Counted from the stretch's first letter, positions 48,552 to 59,194 are shown. The stretch: 64,000 bases of DNA from Variovorax paradoxus (GCF_030815855.1 NZ_JAUSXG010000001.1:5208001-5272000); one strand, 5' to 3'. Numbers and translations: made by a program. Notes: generated by a model from the letters alone, not told the origin.

Positions 48552-49358
48552 ATGCCACGCAAGTTCGTCGACCTCTCGATCTTTCTCGAAAACGATGTGC
48601 TTTCCGATCCGCCCGCCTTCGCGCCGAAGATCCAATACTTCACGCACGAGCAGACCTACGAGCAGATCGAGCCCTTCTTCCCCGGCTTGAAGAAAGAAGA
48701 CCTGCCCGACGGCGAGGGCTGGGCCGTGGAACTGGTGCAACTGTCCACCCACAACGGCACGCACCTCGACGCGCCTTACCACTTTCACTCCACGATGGAC
48801 AAGGCGCTCGGCGAAAAGAAGCCCGCCATCGCCATTCACGACGTGCCGCTCGAATGGTGCTTCCAGCCCGGCGTGAAGCTCGACTTTCGCAACTTTGCAG
48901 ACGGCTACGTGGTCACGGCCGACGACGTGGAGGCCGAGCTCAAGCGCATCGGCCACACGCTGAGCCCACTGGAGATCGTGGTGGTGAACACGCGCGCGGG
49001 CTCGCGCTACGGCCACTCCGACTACGTCTCGGCCGGCGCGGGCATGGGCTACGAAGCCACCATGTACCTGCTGGAACGCGGCGTGCGCCTTACGGGCACC
49101 GACGCATGGAGCTGGGACGCGCCCTTTGTGCACACGGCCAAAAAATACGGCGAAACGAACGACGCCTCGCTGATCTGGGAAGGCCACAAGGTCGGCCGCG
49201 ACATCGGCTACTGCCACATCGAAAAGCTGCACAACCTCGAAGTGCTGCCGCCCACGGGGTTCTTCATCAGCTGCTTTCCGCACAAGATCCGCGGCGCATC
49301 GGCGGGCTGGACGCGCGCGGTCGCGATCTTCGACGATGCGCTGATGGCATCGATCTGA
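48552..49358 (+). CDS. Cyclase family protein (kynurenine formamidase-like metal-dependent hydrolase)
   Basis: The 268-residue protein has the metal motif LSTHNGTHLDAPYHFH near residues 64-79 and further ligands in the TDAWSWDAPF region, as in the cyclase/kynurenine formamidase family. It should hydrolyse an amide, lactone or isatin-like ring. It lies between the transporter and fumarylacetoacetase, so it may open the ring of an imported compound whose product is an acylpyruvate. Confidence 0.88.
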   Translation: MPRKFVDLSIFLENDVLSDPPAFAPKIQYFTHEQTYEQIEPFFPGLKKEDLPDGEGWAVELVQLSTHNGTHLDAPYHFHSTMDKALGEKKPAIAIHDVPLEWCFQPGVKLDFRNFADGYVVTADDVEAELKRIGHTLSPLEIVVVNTRAGSRYGHSDYVSAGAGMGYEATMYLLERGVRLTGTDAWSWDAPFVHTAKKYGETNDASLIWEGHKVGRDIGYCHIEKLHNLEVLPPTGFFISCFPHKIRGASAGWTRAVAIFDDALMASI

Positions 49359-49377
49359 AGCAAGGGACACCGCAGCC

Positions 49378-50700
49378 ATGATTGCGCTCAACCACACGCA
49401 CGACGCCGGCGCCAGGAGCTGGGTCGACACGGCCAACGCCACAGGAACCGACTTTCCGATCCAGAACCTGCCCTACTCGGTGTTCCGCCGCGCGGGCAGC
49501 CCTGAGCCGTTTCGCGGCGGCGTCGCCATTGGCGACCAGGTGCTCGACGTGGCGGCGCTTTCGGCGCGCCAGCTGCTCGACGGACTCGCGCTCGATGCGG
49601 GCCGCGCCGCCGCACTGCCGGCACTCAACGATTTTTTCGCGCTCGGCGGCACCGCATGGCAAGCGCTGCGCCATGCCGTGTTCGCGTTGCTGCGGGACGA
49701 TGCGCCTGCTGCCACAGTGCACGCCGTGCGCGAGTGCCTCGTGCCGCAAGCCGAGGTCGAATACACGGTGCCCGCGCGCATCGGCGACTACACCGACTTC
49801 TACACCTCCATCGACCATGCGCTGAACATCAGCCGTCTGATGAACCCCGAGGGCGACGTGACGCCCAACTTCCGCTGGATTCCCACGGCGTACCACGGGC
49901 GCGTGTCGACCATCGGCGTGAGCGGCCAGCGCTTTCACCGCCCCATGGGGCAGACGATGGCGCCGGGCGCCAAGGCGCCGACGTACCACGCCTGCGCGCG
50001 GCTCGACTACGAGCTCGAACTCGGCGTGTGGATCGGCGATGGCAATGCGGCGGGCGAGCCGATTCCGCTCGCACATGCGGAAGAGCACATCTTCGGCATC
50101 TGCCTGCTCAACGACTGGTCGGCGCGCGACATCCAGTTCTGGGAGATGGCGCCGCTCGGGCCCTTCCTCGCGAAGAACTTCGCGACCACCATCTCGCCGT
50201 GGATCGTGACGATGGAAGCGCTGGCGCCGTATCGCCAAGCCTGGACGCGGCCTGCGAACGAGCCCCAACCGCTCGACTACCTGGAGAGCGAAGCAAACCG
50301 CGAAAGCGGCGCCATCGACATCCGGCTGGAGGTGTGGCTCGAAAGCGATCAAGCACGCAACGACAGGAGCGGCCCTTCCCGCCTGTCGCGCACGAGCTTC
50401 AGGCACCAGTACTGGAGCGTGGCGCAGATGGTGGCGCACCACACCATGGGCGGCTGCAGCCTGAACCCGGGCGACCTGTTCGGCAGCGGAACCATTTCGG
50501 GGCCCGGTCCGGGAGAAGCGGGCGCCATGATCGAGCTGACGCGTGCCGCGCAAAACCCGGTCACGCTGGCCAACGGCGAACAGCGGGGCTTCCTGGAAGA
50601 CGGCGATGCGGTGTTGCTGCGCGGCTGGTGCGAGAAGCCGGGGCATGCGCGCATCGGCTTCGGCGAAAGCCGGGGGACGGTACTGCCGGCGAGGGGCTGA
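49378..50700 (+). CDS. fahA: Fumarylacetoacetase
   Basis: The 440-residue enzyme has the full fumarylacetoacetase layout, with an N-terminal SH3-like domain and the catalytic domain marked by RIGDYTDFYTSIDHA, PTAYHGRVSTIG and LELGVWIG. It cleaves fumarylacetoacetate to fumarate and acetoacetate in tyrosine breakdown, but no homogentisate genes are nearby. It is the last gene of the ABC operon, 19 bases after the cyclase gene. Its acetoacetate product would be the substrate of the divergent ligase. Confidence 0.94.
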   Translation: MIALNHTHDAGARSWVDTANATGTDFPIQNLPYSVFRRAGSPEPFRGGVAIGDQVLDVAALSARQLLDGLALDAGRAAALPALNDFFALGGTAWQALRHAVFALLRDDAPAATVHAVRECLVPQAEVEYTVPARIGDYTDFYTSIDHALNISRLMNPEGDVTPNFRWIPTAYHGRVSTIGVSGQRFHRPMGQTMAPGAKAPTYHACARLDYELELGVWIGDGNAAGEPIPLAHAEEHIFGICLLNDWSARDIQFWEMAPLGPFLAKNFATTISPWIVTMEALAPYRQAWTRPANEPQPLDYLESEANRESGAIDIRLEVWLESDQARNDRSGPSRLSRTSFRHQYWSVAQMVAHHTMGGCSLNPGDLFGSGTISGPGPGEAGAMIELTRAAQNPVTLANGEQRGFLEDGDAVLLRGWCEKPGHARIGFGESRGTVLPARG

Positions 50701-50720
50701 CGAATACGGACGCCCAAAAG

Positions 50721-50747
50721 AAAAGGCCACCAGTGAGGTGGCCTTTT
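50721..50747. terminator. Bidirectional terminator between fahA and tRNA-Gly
   Basis: AAAAGGCCACC and GGTGGCCTTTT pair over 11 bases around AGTGA, with T or A runs on both sides, and serve both converging transcripts. Confidence 0.88.
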
Positions 50748-50757
50748 GCACGAAATG

Positions 50758-50833
50758 TGGAGCGGGAAAAGAGTCTCGAACTCTCGACCTCAACCTTGGC
50801 AAGGTTGCGCTCTACCAACTGAGCTATTCCCGC
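50758..50833 (-). tRNA. tRNA-Gly(GCC)
   Basis: Read on the minus strand, 76 bases form a complete cloverleaf: acceptor GCGGGAA/TTCCCGC, D-arm GCTC/GAGC, anticodon stem CAACC/GGTTG with loop TTGCCAA (anticodon GCC), a T-arm with TTCGAGA and an encoded CCA end. I saw no repeat of its 3' end nearby that would mark an integrated element. Confidence 0.97.
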
Positions 50834-50881
50834 ATTTCAGGAGTCGAATTATAGAGGGATTTTAGGGCCGTTTCGGCGGGG

Positions 50882-51784
50882 TCAGGTTTCGAACACCAAT
50901 GACCTGTGCAGCGACACCCCCGCCATCACGCCGTCGGCGGACGCGAGCGTGGCGTTGTGCATCAGCATGGCTACGTCGCCCGCGGCAAAAACGCCGGGCA
51001 CCGTGGTCATCTTCATCGCGTCGGTGCGGATCACCGGGCCGAACGGGCCGTCGTCGAACGCGCAGCCGAGCTGCTCGGCCAGCGGACTGCCCGGGCGCGT
51101 GCGCGGCGCCAGGAACAGCGCGTCCAGCGGCACGAGACGGCCGCCTTCAAGGCGCACGGCGGACAGCTCCTGGCCCGGTCCTTCCAGCGCCACGATGCGC
51201 GCCGGCTCGATGGCCACGCCACGCGCCTGCAGCTTGGCGCGGGCCTCGTCGTCGACCGTGTGGTTGCCGTTCAGGAACAGCGTGGCCGGCCCCCACTCGG
51301 CGATCAGCATCGCGTGGTCCGGCGGATGCGGGCTCTCGATGAGGACGCCCAGCTTGCGGCCGCTGAATTCGTAGCCGTGGCAGTAAGGACAGTGCAGCAC
51401 GCTGGCGCCCCAGCGCTCGCTCACACCGGCGATGTCCGGAAAGCCGTCTTGAACGCCGAATGCCAGCACGAGCTTGCCGGCCGATACCTGTCGATCGCTG
51501 TCCAGCGATGCAGTGAATCCGACCACTCCATCGGCGTGCGCACCCACCACGCTGCCCTCGATGAAGCTGACGTTCGGATACGCCAGCAGCTTGGCGCGCG
51601 CGTCGGCAATCATCTTCAGCGGCGGCGTGCCGTCCTGGCCGAAGAAGCCGTGCGAAGCGGCGGCGAAGCGGTTGCGCGGCGCACCCGCATCGACCACGCA
51701 CACTTTCCTGCGCGCACGGGCCAGCTGCATCGCAGCGGAAAGGCCGGCAAAGCTGCCGCCCACGACAAGAGCGTCATAGCGCAT
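50882..51784 (-). CDS. NAD(P)/FAD-dependent oxidoreductase, thioredoxin-reductase-like
   Basis: The 300-residue flavoprotein starts with the FAD motif [12 protein letters not shown] at residues 7-18 and carries CPYC at 132-135, the active-site disulfide position of thioredoxin reductases. The C-terminal motif [13 protein letters not shown] binds FAD. The NADPH motif region is degenerate ([10 protein letters not shown]), so electrons may come by another route, or it may be a ferredoxin-linked or sulfur reductase relative. It overlaps the Rrf2 regulator gene by 11 bases, so both form one unit. Confidence 0.9.
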   Translation of the reverse strand: MRYDALVVGGSFAGLSAAMQLARARRKVCVVDAGAPRNRFAAASHGFFGQDGTPPLKMIADARAKLLAYPNVSFIEGSVVGAHADGVVGFTASLDSDRQVSAGKLVLAFGVQDGFPDIAGVSERWGASVLHCPYCHGYEFSGRKLGVLIESPHPPDHAMLIAEWGPATLFLNGNHTVDDEARAKLQARGVAIEPARIVALEGPGQELSAVRLEGGRLVPLDALFLAPRTRPGSPLAEQLGCAFDDGPFGPVIRTDAMKMTTVPGVFAAGDVAMLMHNATLASADGVMAGVSLHRSLVFET

Positions 51785-52235
51785 GTTCGATGTCCTTGTG
51801 AGTGAAGCCGCCGCCCGTCATGCGGCGATGAAAGTCTTTCGAGAGATCGGCCAGCGTGATGCCGTTGAAACGCTTGAGCAGCAAGGCCTCGGCTTCCTGG
51901 CATGCGCCGTCGAGCGCCGCGTTCACGGCCTGCTCGACCACGCAGCCGGGGCTCTCGGTGCGGTTGCCCATGGCCAGCAGCGCGGGCGAACCGACGGCGT
52001 TGTGAATATCGCCCAGCGTCACCGCGGCCGGCGAGCACGACAGCACCCACCCGCCGCCATGGCCCTTGGCCGAGCTCACGAAGCCCGCCTGCCGCAGGCC
52101 CGACATGACCCGCCGCACCACGACCGGGTTGGTGTGCATGGCCACGGCCAGCGATTCGGACGTGACGGGCCCGTCCGTCTCGGCCATGTGCAGCAGCACG
52201 TGGAGAACTGCCGAAAGCTTGCCGTCTCTTCTCAT
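51774..52235 (-). CDS. Rrf2 family transcriptional regulator
   Basis: The 153-residue protein has the Rrf2 winged helix at residues 5-60 ([31 protein letters not shown]) and a dimerisation helix. Three cysteines (C67, C98, C112) are present, but the C-x5-C-x5-C cluster pattern of IscR/NsrR is not, so cluster binding is doubtful. A thiol switch or other ligand is possible. A long palindrome overlaps its start codon and the flavoprotein gene follows, consistent with redox-responsive autoregulation. Confidence 0.9.
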   Translation of the reverse strand: MRRDGKLSAVLHVLLHMAETDGPVTSESLAVAMHTNPVVVRRVMSGLRQAGFVSSAKGHGGGWVLSCSPAAVTLGDIHNAVGSPALLAMGNRTESPGCVVEQAVNAALDGACQEAEALLLKRFNGITLADLSKDFHRRMTGGGFTHKDIEHAL

Positions 52236-52257
52236 GCAACATTATTAGTTGCATGAG
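52231..52257. promoter_or_regulatory. Palindromic operator at the Rrf2 start codon
   Basis: CTCATGCAAC and GTTGCATGAG are perfect 10-base inverted arms around ATTATTA. The left arm covers the Rrf2 start codon (52233-52235), so binding would block initiation. The rest of the 52258-52521 gap holds nothing I can name. Confidence 0.8.
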
Positions 52258-52521
52258 ATGCGGGATGCAGGAAGGGAGATCGATTGGCCCTACCGGAAAA
52301 ACGGTCGTGCGTCCGTCTGCTGATTTGTTGCGCACCGTTTTGCAGAGCGGAATGCGCGGGCCTAACGCGTGAGCCGCCCTTTTCGCCGACGGAGGCGTCC
52401 CACGCGAGTGAGCGGCCCCTTCGCACACGGCGACAACTGCCGAGGTGGTCACGGTAGCAACCGAACTGGCCCCCAGCCGGTTCTGGTCAGCCGACCATTC
52501 AATCGAAAGGAAAAGTTACCT

Positions 52522-53052
52522 ATGAAGCAGCAACAACAACACAAGTCCATCGTCGCCGGCGCCTTGCTCGCAAGCCTGCTCGCATTGAGCGGCTTTGCAC
52601 AGGCACAAGGCGTCGGAGTCGGTGTAGGCGTGAATGCCGATGTCAACACCTCGGGTGCGGTCAAGACCGCGCCGGCTCAGGGAAATGCAGGCGCAAAGGC
52701 GGGAACCGCCGCAACAGCCGGTACCTCTGCCAACGGCAATGCCGGCGGTGGTACCAGCGGCGCTGCGGGCGGCTTGGGCAATACGCTCGGCGGCGTGGTC
52801 GGCGGTGCAACGGGTGCCGTGGGTAACGCGACCAACACGGTAGGCGGTGCCACGGACGCCGTGGGTGGCGCAACGAACGCGGTGGGTGGCGCAACCAACG
52901 CGGCAGGCGGTGTCACGAACACCGTGGGCGGTACGGTGAACAGCGCGACCGGTGCCGTGGGCTCGGCCGGCGGCGCAGTGAAGCCGTCGGGTGTCGGGGC
53001 GAAGGCCAGCGGCAAGGCCAAGGGCTCGGGCGCGGTCGACGTGACGAAGTAA
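52522..53052 (+). CDS. Exported glycine/alanine repeat protein
   Basis: The 176-residue product has a signal peptide (LLASLLALSGFAQAQ) and a mature part of low complexity. After a GVGVGV start, residues 85-150 carry degenerate heptads of the form VGGATNA or similar, about nine copies, rich in G, A, T, N and V. The C-terminus is basic. Such sequences form amyloid-like or structural surface proteins in some bacteria. A function is not known here. The gene ends just before a terminator. Confidence 0.8.
   Translation: MKQQQQHKSIVAGALLASLLALSGFAQAQGVGVGVGVNADVNTSGAVKTAPAQGNAGAKAGTAATAGTSANGNAGGGTSGAAGGLGNTLGGVVGGATGAVGNATNTVGGATDAVGGATNAVGGATNAAGGVTNTVGGTVNSATGAVGSAGGAVKPSGVGAKASGKAKGSGAVDVTK
52800..52950 (+). 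repeat. Degenerate 21-bp repeats inside the glycine/alanine-rich gene
   Basis: Short units of the GGYGGYGCAACG kind recur every 21 bases, encoding the VGGATNA-like heptads. Units differ at several bases, so the array is old or subject to codon drift rather than a recent expansion. Confidence 0.65.
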
Positions 53053-53087
53053 ACCACTTCAGTGCCGGAGGCCCGTAACGGCCTCGG

Positions 53088-53119
53088 AAGCCCGCAGCGC
53101 TCGCGTTGCGGGCTTTTTC
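53088..53119 (+). terminator. Intrinsic terminator after the repeat protein gene
   Basis: AAGCCCGCA pairs with TGCGGGCTT around an inner GCGC/CGCG stretch and is followed by TTTTTCTTT. Confidence 0.85.
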
Positions 53120-53131
53120 TTTGATGGGACG

Positions 53132-53575
53132 TCAGCCGGCCGCTTCGAGCCTGAAAAGGCTTGTCACTTCCATGTCGAGCACCATCAGATCGCGCTGGTT
53201 GAAGAGCCGCCAGCGCCACCGCAGGATGCCGAGCGTGGGCCGTTTCTCGGAGCGCCTCGCCTCGATGACGTCGGCCACGAGCCGCAAGGCATCGCCGGGC
53301 CGCACGGGATGGGGCCAGCGCACATGTTCGAGCCCCGGCGAGGCGAATGACTCCGAACCCTTGAGCGCAGCGTCGACCACGAGGCGCATGGCGATCGAAC
53401 AGGTGTGCCATCCGCTCGCGATGAGGCCGCCGAAGGCGCTGTCCGCCGCGGCCTCGGGATCGGTGTGAAACCATTGCGGGTCGTACGCTTGCGCGAACCC
53501 GATCAGCTCCGCTTCGGAAACGACATAGGGCCCGGCCTCGATGGTCTGGCCCGCATGGAAGTCGGCGAACTGCAT
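53132..53575 (-). CDS. MaoC family dehydratase
   Basis: The 147-residue hot-dog protein has the hydratase motif FAQAYDPQWFHTDPEAA near residues 28-44, with the catalytic D35 and H40, and GGLIASGWHT. It acts on enoyl-CoA or related thioesters. It lies 10 bases after boxA on the same strand, so it is the last gene of the boxCBA operon. A role in handling an unsaturated CoA product of the pathway is likely. Confidence 0.9.
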   Translation of the reverse strand: MQFADFHAGQTIEAGPYVVSEAELIGFAQAYDPQWFHTDPEAAADSAFGGLIASGWHTCSIAMRLVVDAALKGSESFASPGLEHVRWPHPVRPGDALRLVADVIEARRSEKRPTLGILRWRWRLFNQRDLMVLDMEVTSLFRLEAAG

Positions 53576-53585
53576 TCGCCGCAGC

Positions 53586-54869
53586 TTAGTATGTTTCGAG
53601 GTGCAGCCGGCCTTCGCGCTTCAACGCGGCACCCACGGTGTCCCAATCGAGCCCGGCTTCGGTCGCGACGTCACGCAGCGCGAGCACCACGCCTTCTTCC
53701 ATGCTCTTGAGGCCGCACACGTAGAAGTGGCTTGCGCCGTCTTTCAGCAGCGCGGCCAGGTCGGCGGCGCGCTCGCGCATCAGGTCCTGCACGTAGCGCT
53801 TGGGGCTCCCGGGCGTGCGCGAGAACGCAAGGTTGATGTCGATGAAGTCCTTGGGCAGCGACTGCAGCGGGCCGAAATACGGCAGCTCCTGCTGGGTCCG
53901 CGCGCCGAAAAACAGCATCAGCTTGCCGCCTTCGAACTTGCCGCTCTTGCGCAGCCGCCGGCGCCATTCGGTCATGGCGCGCATGGGCGCGCTGCCGGTG
54001 CCGGTGCAGATCATCACGATGTGCGACTTGGGATGGTTCGGCATCAGGAACGAGGCGCCGAAGGGCCCCACCACCTGGACCGTATCGCCCACTTTCAGGT
54101 CGCAGACGTAGTTGGAGCACACGCCGCGCACCGGGTCGCCCTGGTGGTCTTCGGTCACGCGCTTCACGGTGAGAGACACGTTGTTGTAGCCGGGCCGCTC
54201 GCCGTTGCGCGGGCTGGCCACCGAGTACTGGCGCGCGTGGTGGCGCTTGCCGATGGCATCGACGCCTGGCGGCACGATGCCGATCGACTGGCCTTCGAGC
54301 ACCGGGAACGGCACCACGCCGAAGTCGAGCACGATGTGGTGCGTCTCGCTCTCGAAGCCTGCCTCGGTGCAGTTGAAGTTGCCGACCACGGTGGCGGTGG
54401 TGGGCGTCTTCGGCGGAAACAGGTTGGTGTAGGCGTGCGCGGCCGACCAAGGCGGGACGGTGGCGCCATACTGGGCCGAGTTGAAGACCGGTTCGGCGGC
54501 GGTGGTTTGCGCCTGGGCCGGCACGGGCGCGGCGGCCGCCGCGATTTCTTCGCCGGCATCGGCGGAAACGCCGGCGGCTTCGAGCTCCTCGGGCGAGAGC
54601 TCGGCGGGCAGCGATTCCCAGGTGAGCTGTTCTTCGATGGAGTACGCGCGCACCAAGGGCATGGTTCGCCAGTTGTCGATCGAGCCTGTCGGGCACGGCG
54701 AAATGCAGGCCATGCAGCCATTGCAGATGTCCGCCCGAACGACATAGTTGTTGTCGTCGTGCGTGATCGCGTTGACGGGGCAGGTGGCCTCGCAGGTGTT
54801 GCAGCGGATGCAGATCTCGGGGTCGATCAGGTGCTGCTTGATGACCCCGGCTTCAACGGCCATGTCCAT
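53586..54869 (-). CDS. boxA: Benzoyl-CoA 2,3-epoxidase reductase component BoxA
   Basis: The 427-residue protein has an N-terminal pair of [4Fe-4S] ferredoxin motifs ([12 protein letters not shown] and [12 protein letters not shown]), a variable linker and a ferredoxin-NADP reductase-like domain with [26 protein letters not shown] and a C-terminal YFGP region. It takes electrons from NADPH for the oxygenase BoxB. It is the third gene of boxC-boxB-boxA. A repeat element lies between it and boxB. Confidence 0.97.
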   Translation of the reverse strand: MDMAVEAGVIKQHLIDPEICIRCNTCEATCPVNAITHDDNNYVVRADICNGCMACISPCPTGSIDNWRTMPLVRAYSIEEQLTWESLPAELSPEELEAAGVSADAGEEIAAAAAPVPAQAQTTAAEPVFNSAQYGATVPPWSAAHAYTNLFPPKTPTTATVVGNFNCTEAGFESETHHIVLDFGVVPFPVLEGQSIGIVPPGVDAIGKRHHARQYSVASPRNGERPGYNNVSLTVKRVTEDHQGDPVRGVCSNYVCDLKVGDTVQVVGPFGASFLMPNHPKSHIVMICTGTGSAPMRAMTEWRRRLRKSGKFEGGKLMLFFGARTQQELPYFGPLQSLPKDFIDINLAFSRTPGSPKRYVQDLMRERAADLAALLKDGASHFYVCGLKSMEEGVVLALRDVATEAGLDWDTVGAALKREGRLHLETY

Positions 54870-54883
54870 GTTGTTCTCCTTTT

Positions 54884-54917
54884 CCCTCTCCCCTTGGGGA
54901 GAGGGTCAGGGTGAGGG
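54884..54917. repeat. Palindromic repeat arm 1 in the boxB-boxA gap
   Basis: A palindrome (CCCTCTCCCC/GGGGAGAGGG) is followed by TCAGGGTGAGGG. It is copied in inverted orientation at 54948-54981, so the pair can form a large hairpin. It is REP-like and may affect mRNA stability between boxB and boxA. Confidence 0.8.
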
Positions 54918-54947
54918 GGAAGCAGCTTGTCGTGGGGACGCCGCCTA

Positions 54948-54981
54948 CCCTCACCCCTGCCCTCTCCCCAAGGGGAGAGGG
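54948..54981. repeat. Palindromic repeat arm 2 in the boxB-boxA gap
   Basis: This inverted copy of 54884-54917 has two differences over 34 bases. A related element lies at 63024-63135. Confidence 0.8.
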
Positions 54982-54994
54982 AGTAATACCCAAA

Positions 54995-56422
54995 TCAGCC
55001 GAAACGCACGTATTCGAAATCGACCGGCTGGCGATTGATGCCCATCACCGGCGGCGAGATCCAGCCGGCAAACTTGCCCGGCTCCACCACGCGGCCCATC
55101 AACGATGCCACGAAAGCGAAGTCTTCGGAACTCGGCAGCCATTCGTTTTTCTTCGCGGCCCATTCAACCTCGTTCACCACGCGGCCTTCGGGCGACATCT
55201 TGATGCCGGCGAGCGCGCCGATCTGGCGGTTGAAGGCCTTGTGCGGCACGGTCAGGCGCGTGGGAATGCCGGCCTTCTCGAGCACCTTGTTCCAACGGCC
55301 CACGCCAGCCACCGAATCCTTGATGAAGTCGTCGCGCAGCACTTCGTTGAGCGCGTTGAGCATCGGCACGTCTTTCTCGACGAGTTGGCCGTCCTTCACC
55401 TCGAGCACCTTGTAGGTCTGGCCCTTGAGGATGTGGTCATCGGTGCGCTTGCCTTCTTCGTAGCGGCCCTTCAGGCCCGAGCTGTAGAAGATGGCGGCGT
55501 TGCTCGACTGGTCGGCGCCGAACAGGTCGATGGTCACGCTGTAGTGGAAGTTCAGGTAGCGCTGGATGGTGGGGAGGTCGATGCAGCCCGCGGCACGGAT
55601 CTTCTGCGCGTCGTCGGTCTTCAGTTCGTTCATCACCTGCGCGGTGCGCGCCAGCACGCGCGACACGCCGCTCTCGCCCACGAACATGTGATGGGCTTCT
55701 TCGGTCAGCATGAATTTCGTGGTGCGCGCGAGCGGGTCGAACGCGCTCTCGGCCAGCGCGGCGAGCTGGAACTTGCCGTCGCGGTCCGTGAAGTAGGTGA
55801 ACATGAAGAACGCGAGCCAGTCGGGCGTCTTCTCGTTGAAGGCACCCAGGATGCGCGGGTTGTTGGCGTCGCCCGAGGTGCGCTGCAGCAGCGCATCGGC
55901 CTCTTCGCGGCCGTCGCGGCCGAAGTGTTTTTGCAGCAGGTAGACCATCGCCCACAGGTGGCGGCCTTCTTCGACGTTGATCTGGAACAGGTTGCGCAGG
56001 TCGTACATCGACGGCGCCGTGAGGCCCAGGTGGCGCTGCTGCTCGACCGAGGCGGGCTCGGTGTCGCCCTGCGTCACGATGATGCGGCGCAGGTTGGCGC
56101 GGTGTTCGCCGGGCACGTCTTGCCAGACCTTCTCGCCCTTGTGGTCGCCGAAGTGGATCTCGCGGTTGGCATCGCCCGGATTCAGGAAGATGCCCCAGCG
56201 GTAGTCGCGCATCTTCACATGGCCGAACTGCGCCCAGCCCTGCGGATCGACGCTCACCGCCGTGCGCAGGTACACATCATGGTTGGTCGAACCCTCGGGG
56301 CCCACGTCGTCCCACCAGTTGATGAAGTTGGGCTGCCAGCCTTCGAGCGCGCGCTGCAGCGTGCGGTCTTCGCCGAGGTTGACGTTGTTGGGGATCTTCT
56401 CGCTGTAGTTGATCGTGCTCAT
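54995..56422 (-). CDS. boxB: Benzoyl-CoA 2,3-epoxidase oxygenase component BoxB
   Basis: The 475-residue di-iron enzyme opens STINYSEKIPNNVNLGEDRTLQRALEGWQPNF, as BoxB does. It has the metal-binding segments EEGRHLWAMVYLL and LTEEAHHMFVGESG of class I di-iron proteins. It inserts one oxygen atom into benzoyl-CoA to give the 2,3-epoxide. Length and sequence are standard. Confidence 0.97.
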   Translation of the reverse strand: MSTINYSEKIPNNVNLGEDRTLQRALEGWQPNFINWWDDVGPEGSTNHDVYLRTAVSVDPQGWAQFGHVKMRDYRWGIFLNPGDANREIHFGDHKGEKVWQDVPGEHRANLRRIIVTQGDTEPASVEQQRHLGLTAPSMYDLRNLFQINVEEGRHLWAMVYLLQKHFGRDGREEADALLQRTSGDANNPRILGAFNEKTPDWLAFFMFTYFTDRDGKFQLAALAESAFDPLARTTKFMLTEEAHHMFVGESGVSRVLARTAQVMNELKTDDAQKIRAAGCIDLPTIQRYLNFHYSVTIDLFGADQSSNAAIFYSSGLKGRYEEGKRTDDHILKGQTYKVLEVKDGQLVEKDVPMLNALNEVLRDDFIKDSVAGVGRWNKVLEKAGIPTRLTVPHKAFNRQIGALAGIKMSPEGRVVNEVEWAAKKNEWLPSSEDFAFVASLMGRVVEPGKFAGWISPPVMGINRQPVDFEYVRFG

Positions 56423-56439
56423 CGTTGTTCCTTGGGTGC

Positions 56440-58116
<1,677 letters not shown>

Positions 58117-58180
58117 ACGGAAGTCTCCTGTGGGGCAGATGCAAACCGGAAGAATATTGCATCTTCAGGTTCCGATGACA

Positions 58181-58194
58181 TGCATCATGCTGCA
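58181..58194. promoter_or_regulatory. BoxR-type operator TGCA-N6-TGCA in the boxC promoter
   Basis: TGCATCATGCTGCA is an exact TGCA-N6-TGCA, the form reported for BzdR/BoxR regulators. Extra TGCA boxes occur at 58140 and 58158. It covers the predicted -10, so binding should repress. Confidence 0.7.
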
Positions 58195-58212
58195 TGCGAA
58201 CAGGCAAGTCAA
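58184..58212 (-). promoter_or_regulatory. Predicted sigma-70 promoter of boxCBA
   Basis: On the minus strand TTGACT (58212-58207) and CATGAT (58189-58184) are spaced by 17 bases and lie about 68 bases before the boxC start. Confidence 0.5.
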
Positions 58213-58242
58213 TGCCTGAATCGCTTTTTTTCAAACTTCAGC

Positions 58243-59194
58243 TCAGGCGCCGATGCCGATCGACTGGCGGGCCACGGCGCGCAGCGCCTGGAAGCTCTGC
58301 GCCAGGGTCTTGCCGCTGGTGTCCACCGAGAGATCGGCCTTCGAATAGAAGGCGGCGCGCCCGTTCAGGATGCGCCGCAGGTCTTCCATGGCTTCCTTGC
58401 TGGCCGCCATCGGGCGGGTGTCGCCCTGCGCGGCCACGCGGCCCATGTGCTCTTCGGGCGCGGCCTGCAGCCACACGGTGGTGCAGTGCGCGAGCAATTC
58501 GTTGAAGGTGGCGGGGGTCGGAGACGATGCCGCCCGGCGTGGCAATGACCACTTCGCTGTAGATCTGCACCGCCTCCTCGAGCGCGCGGCGCTCGTAGCG
58601 GCGGTAGGCGTTGGTGCCGTACAGGTCGTGGATCTCGCGCACGCTGCAGCCCGCGAGCTTCTCGATCTCGCGGCTCAGCTCCACGAAGGGCACGTCGAGG
58701 TCGTCGGCCAGCATCTGGCCGAGCGTCGACTTGCCGGCGCCGCGCAGGCCCACGAGCGCAATGCGGCGGTGCCGCGCCGGGTCGACCGAGGCCGTGCCCA
58801 GCAGTTCGCCGAGTGCCAGGCGCACACGGCGCAAGTCGGTTTCGCTGCGCTTCTCGAGCAGCTCGCGAATCAAGAGCCACTCGGGCGAGCTGGTGGTCAC
58901 GTCGCCGACCAGTTCGGCCAGCGAGCAGTGCAGCGCGCCGGCCACCTGCTGCAGCACCAGGATCGATGCGTTGCCGATGCCGTATTCGAGGTTGGCCAGA
59001 TGCCGCTCCGACACACCGGCCGAAATGGCCACGGCCTTGCGCGTGAGGCCGCGCTGCGCGCGCAGGTTGCGCACGCGGTCGCCCAGCGCGGCCAGCAATG
59101 GATTCCTGGCCTCCCCGGCCGGTGCCGTGGCTGCGTTGCCGGCGTGATTGCCGTCGGGCGCGGTGGACAGCACCGCGTCTACATGCTCGTTCAT
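58243..59194 (-). pseudogene. boxR: BoxR-type regulator (HTH plus shikimate-kinase-like domain) with a one-base frameshift
   Basis: The first frame, from ATG 59194, gives an HTH domain (residues 31-90, RKAVAISAGVSERHLANLEYG) and a shikimate-kinase-like domain with the P-loop GLRGAGKST near 149-157. The similarity stops after ATPGGIVSDP. The rest of the protein (ATFNELLAHCTTVWLQAAPE to IGIGA) continues in another frame. The break is a run of five G at 58513-58517 that would be four in an intact gene. That gives an intact length of about 316 residues. It is either a sequencing error or a real mutation that removes control of benzoate genes by benzoyl-CoA. Confidence 0.85.

Noticed and set aside
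50758..50833. tRNA-Gly as an attachment site of an integrated element
   Set aside because: No integrase gene is near and no second copy of the 3' end was seen. Flanking genes are ordinary chromosomal genes.
52800..52950. CRISPR-like or satellite array
   Set aside because: The units are 21 bases, degenerate and in frame with a coding sequence, so they are codon-level repeats and not repeats with unique spacers.
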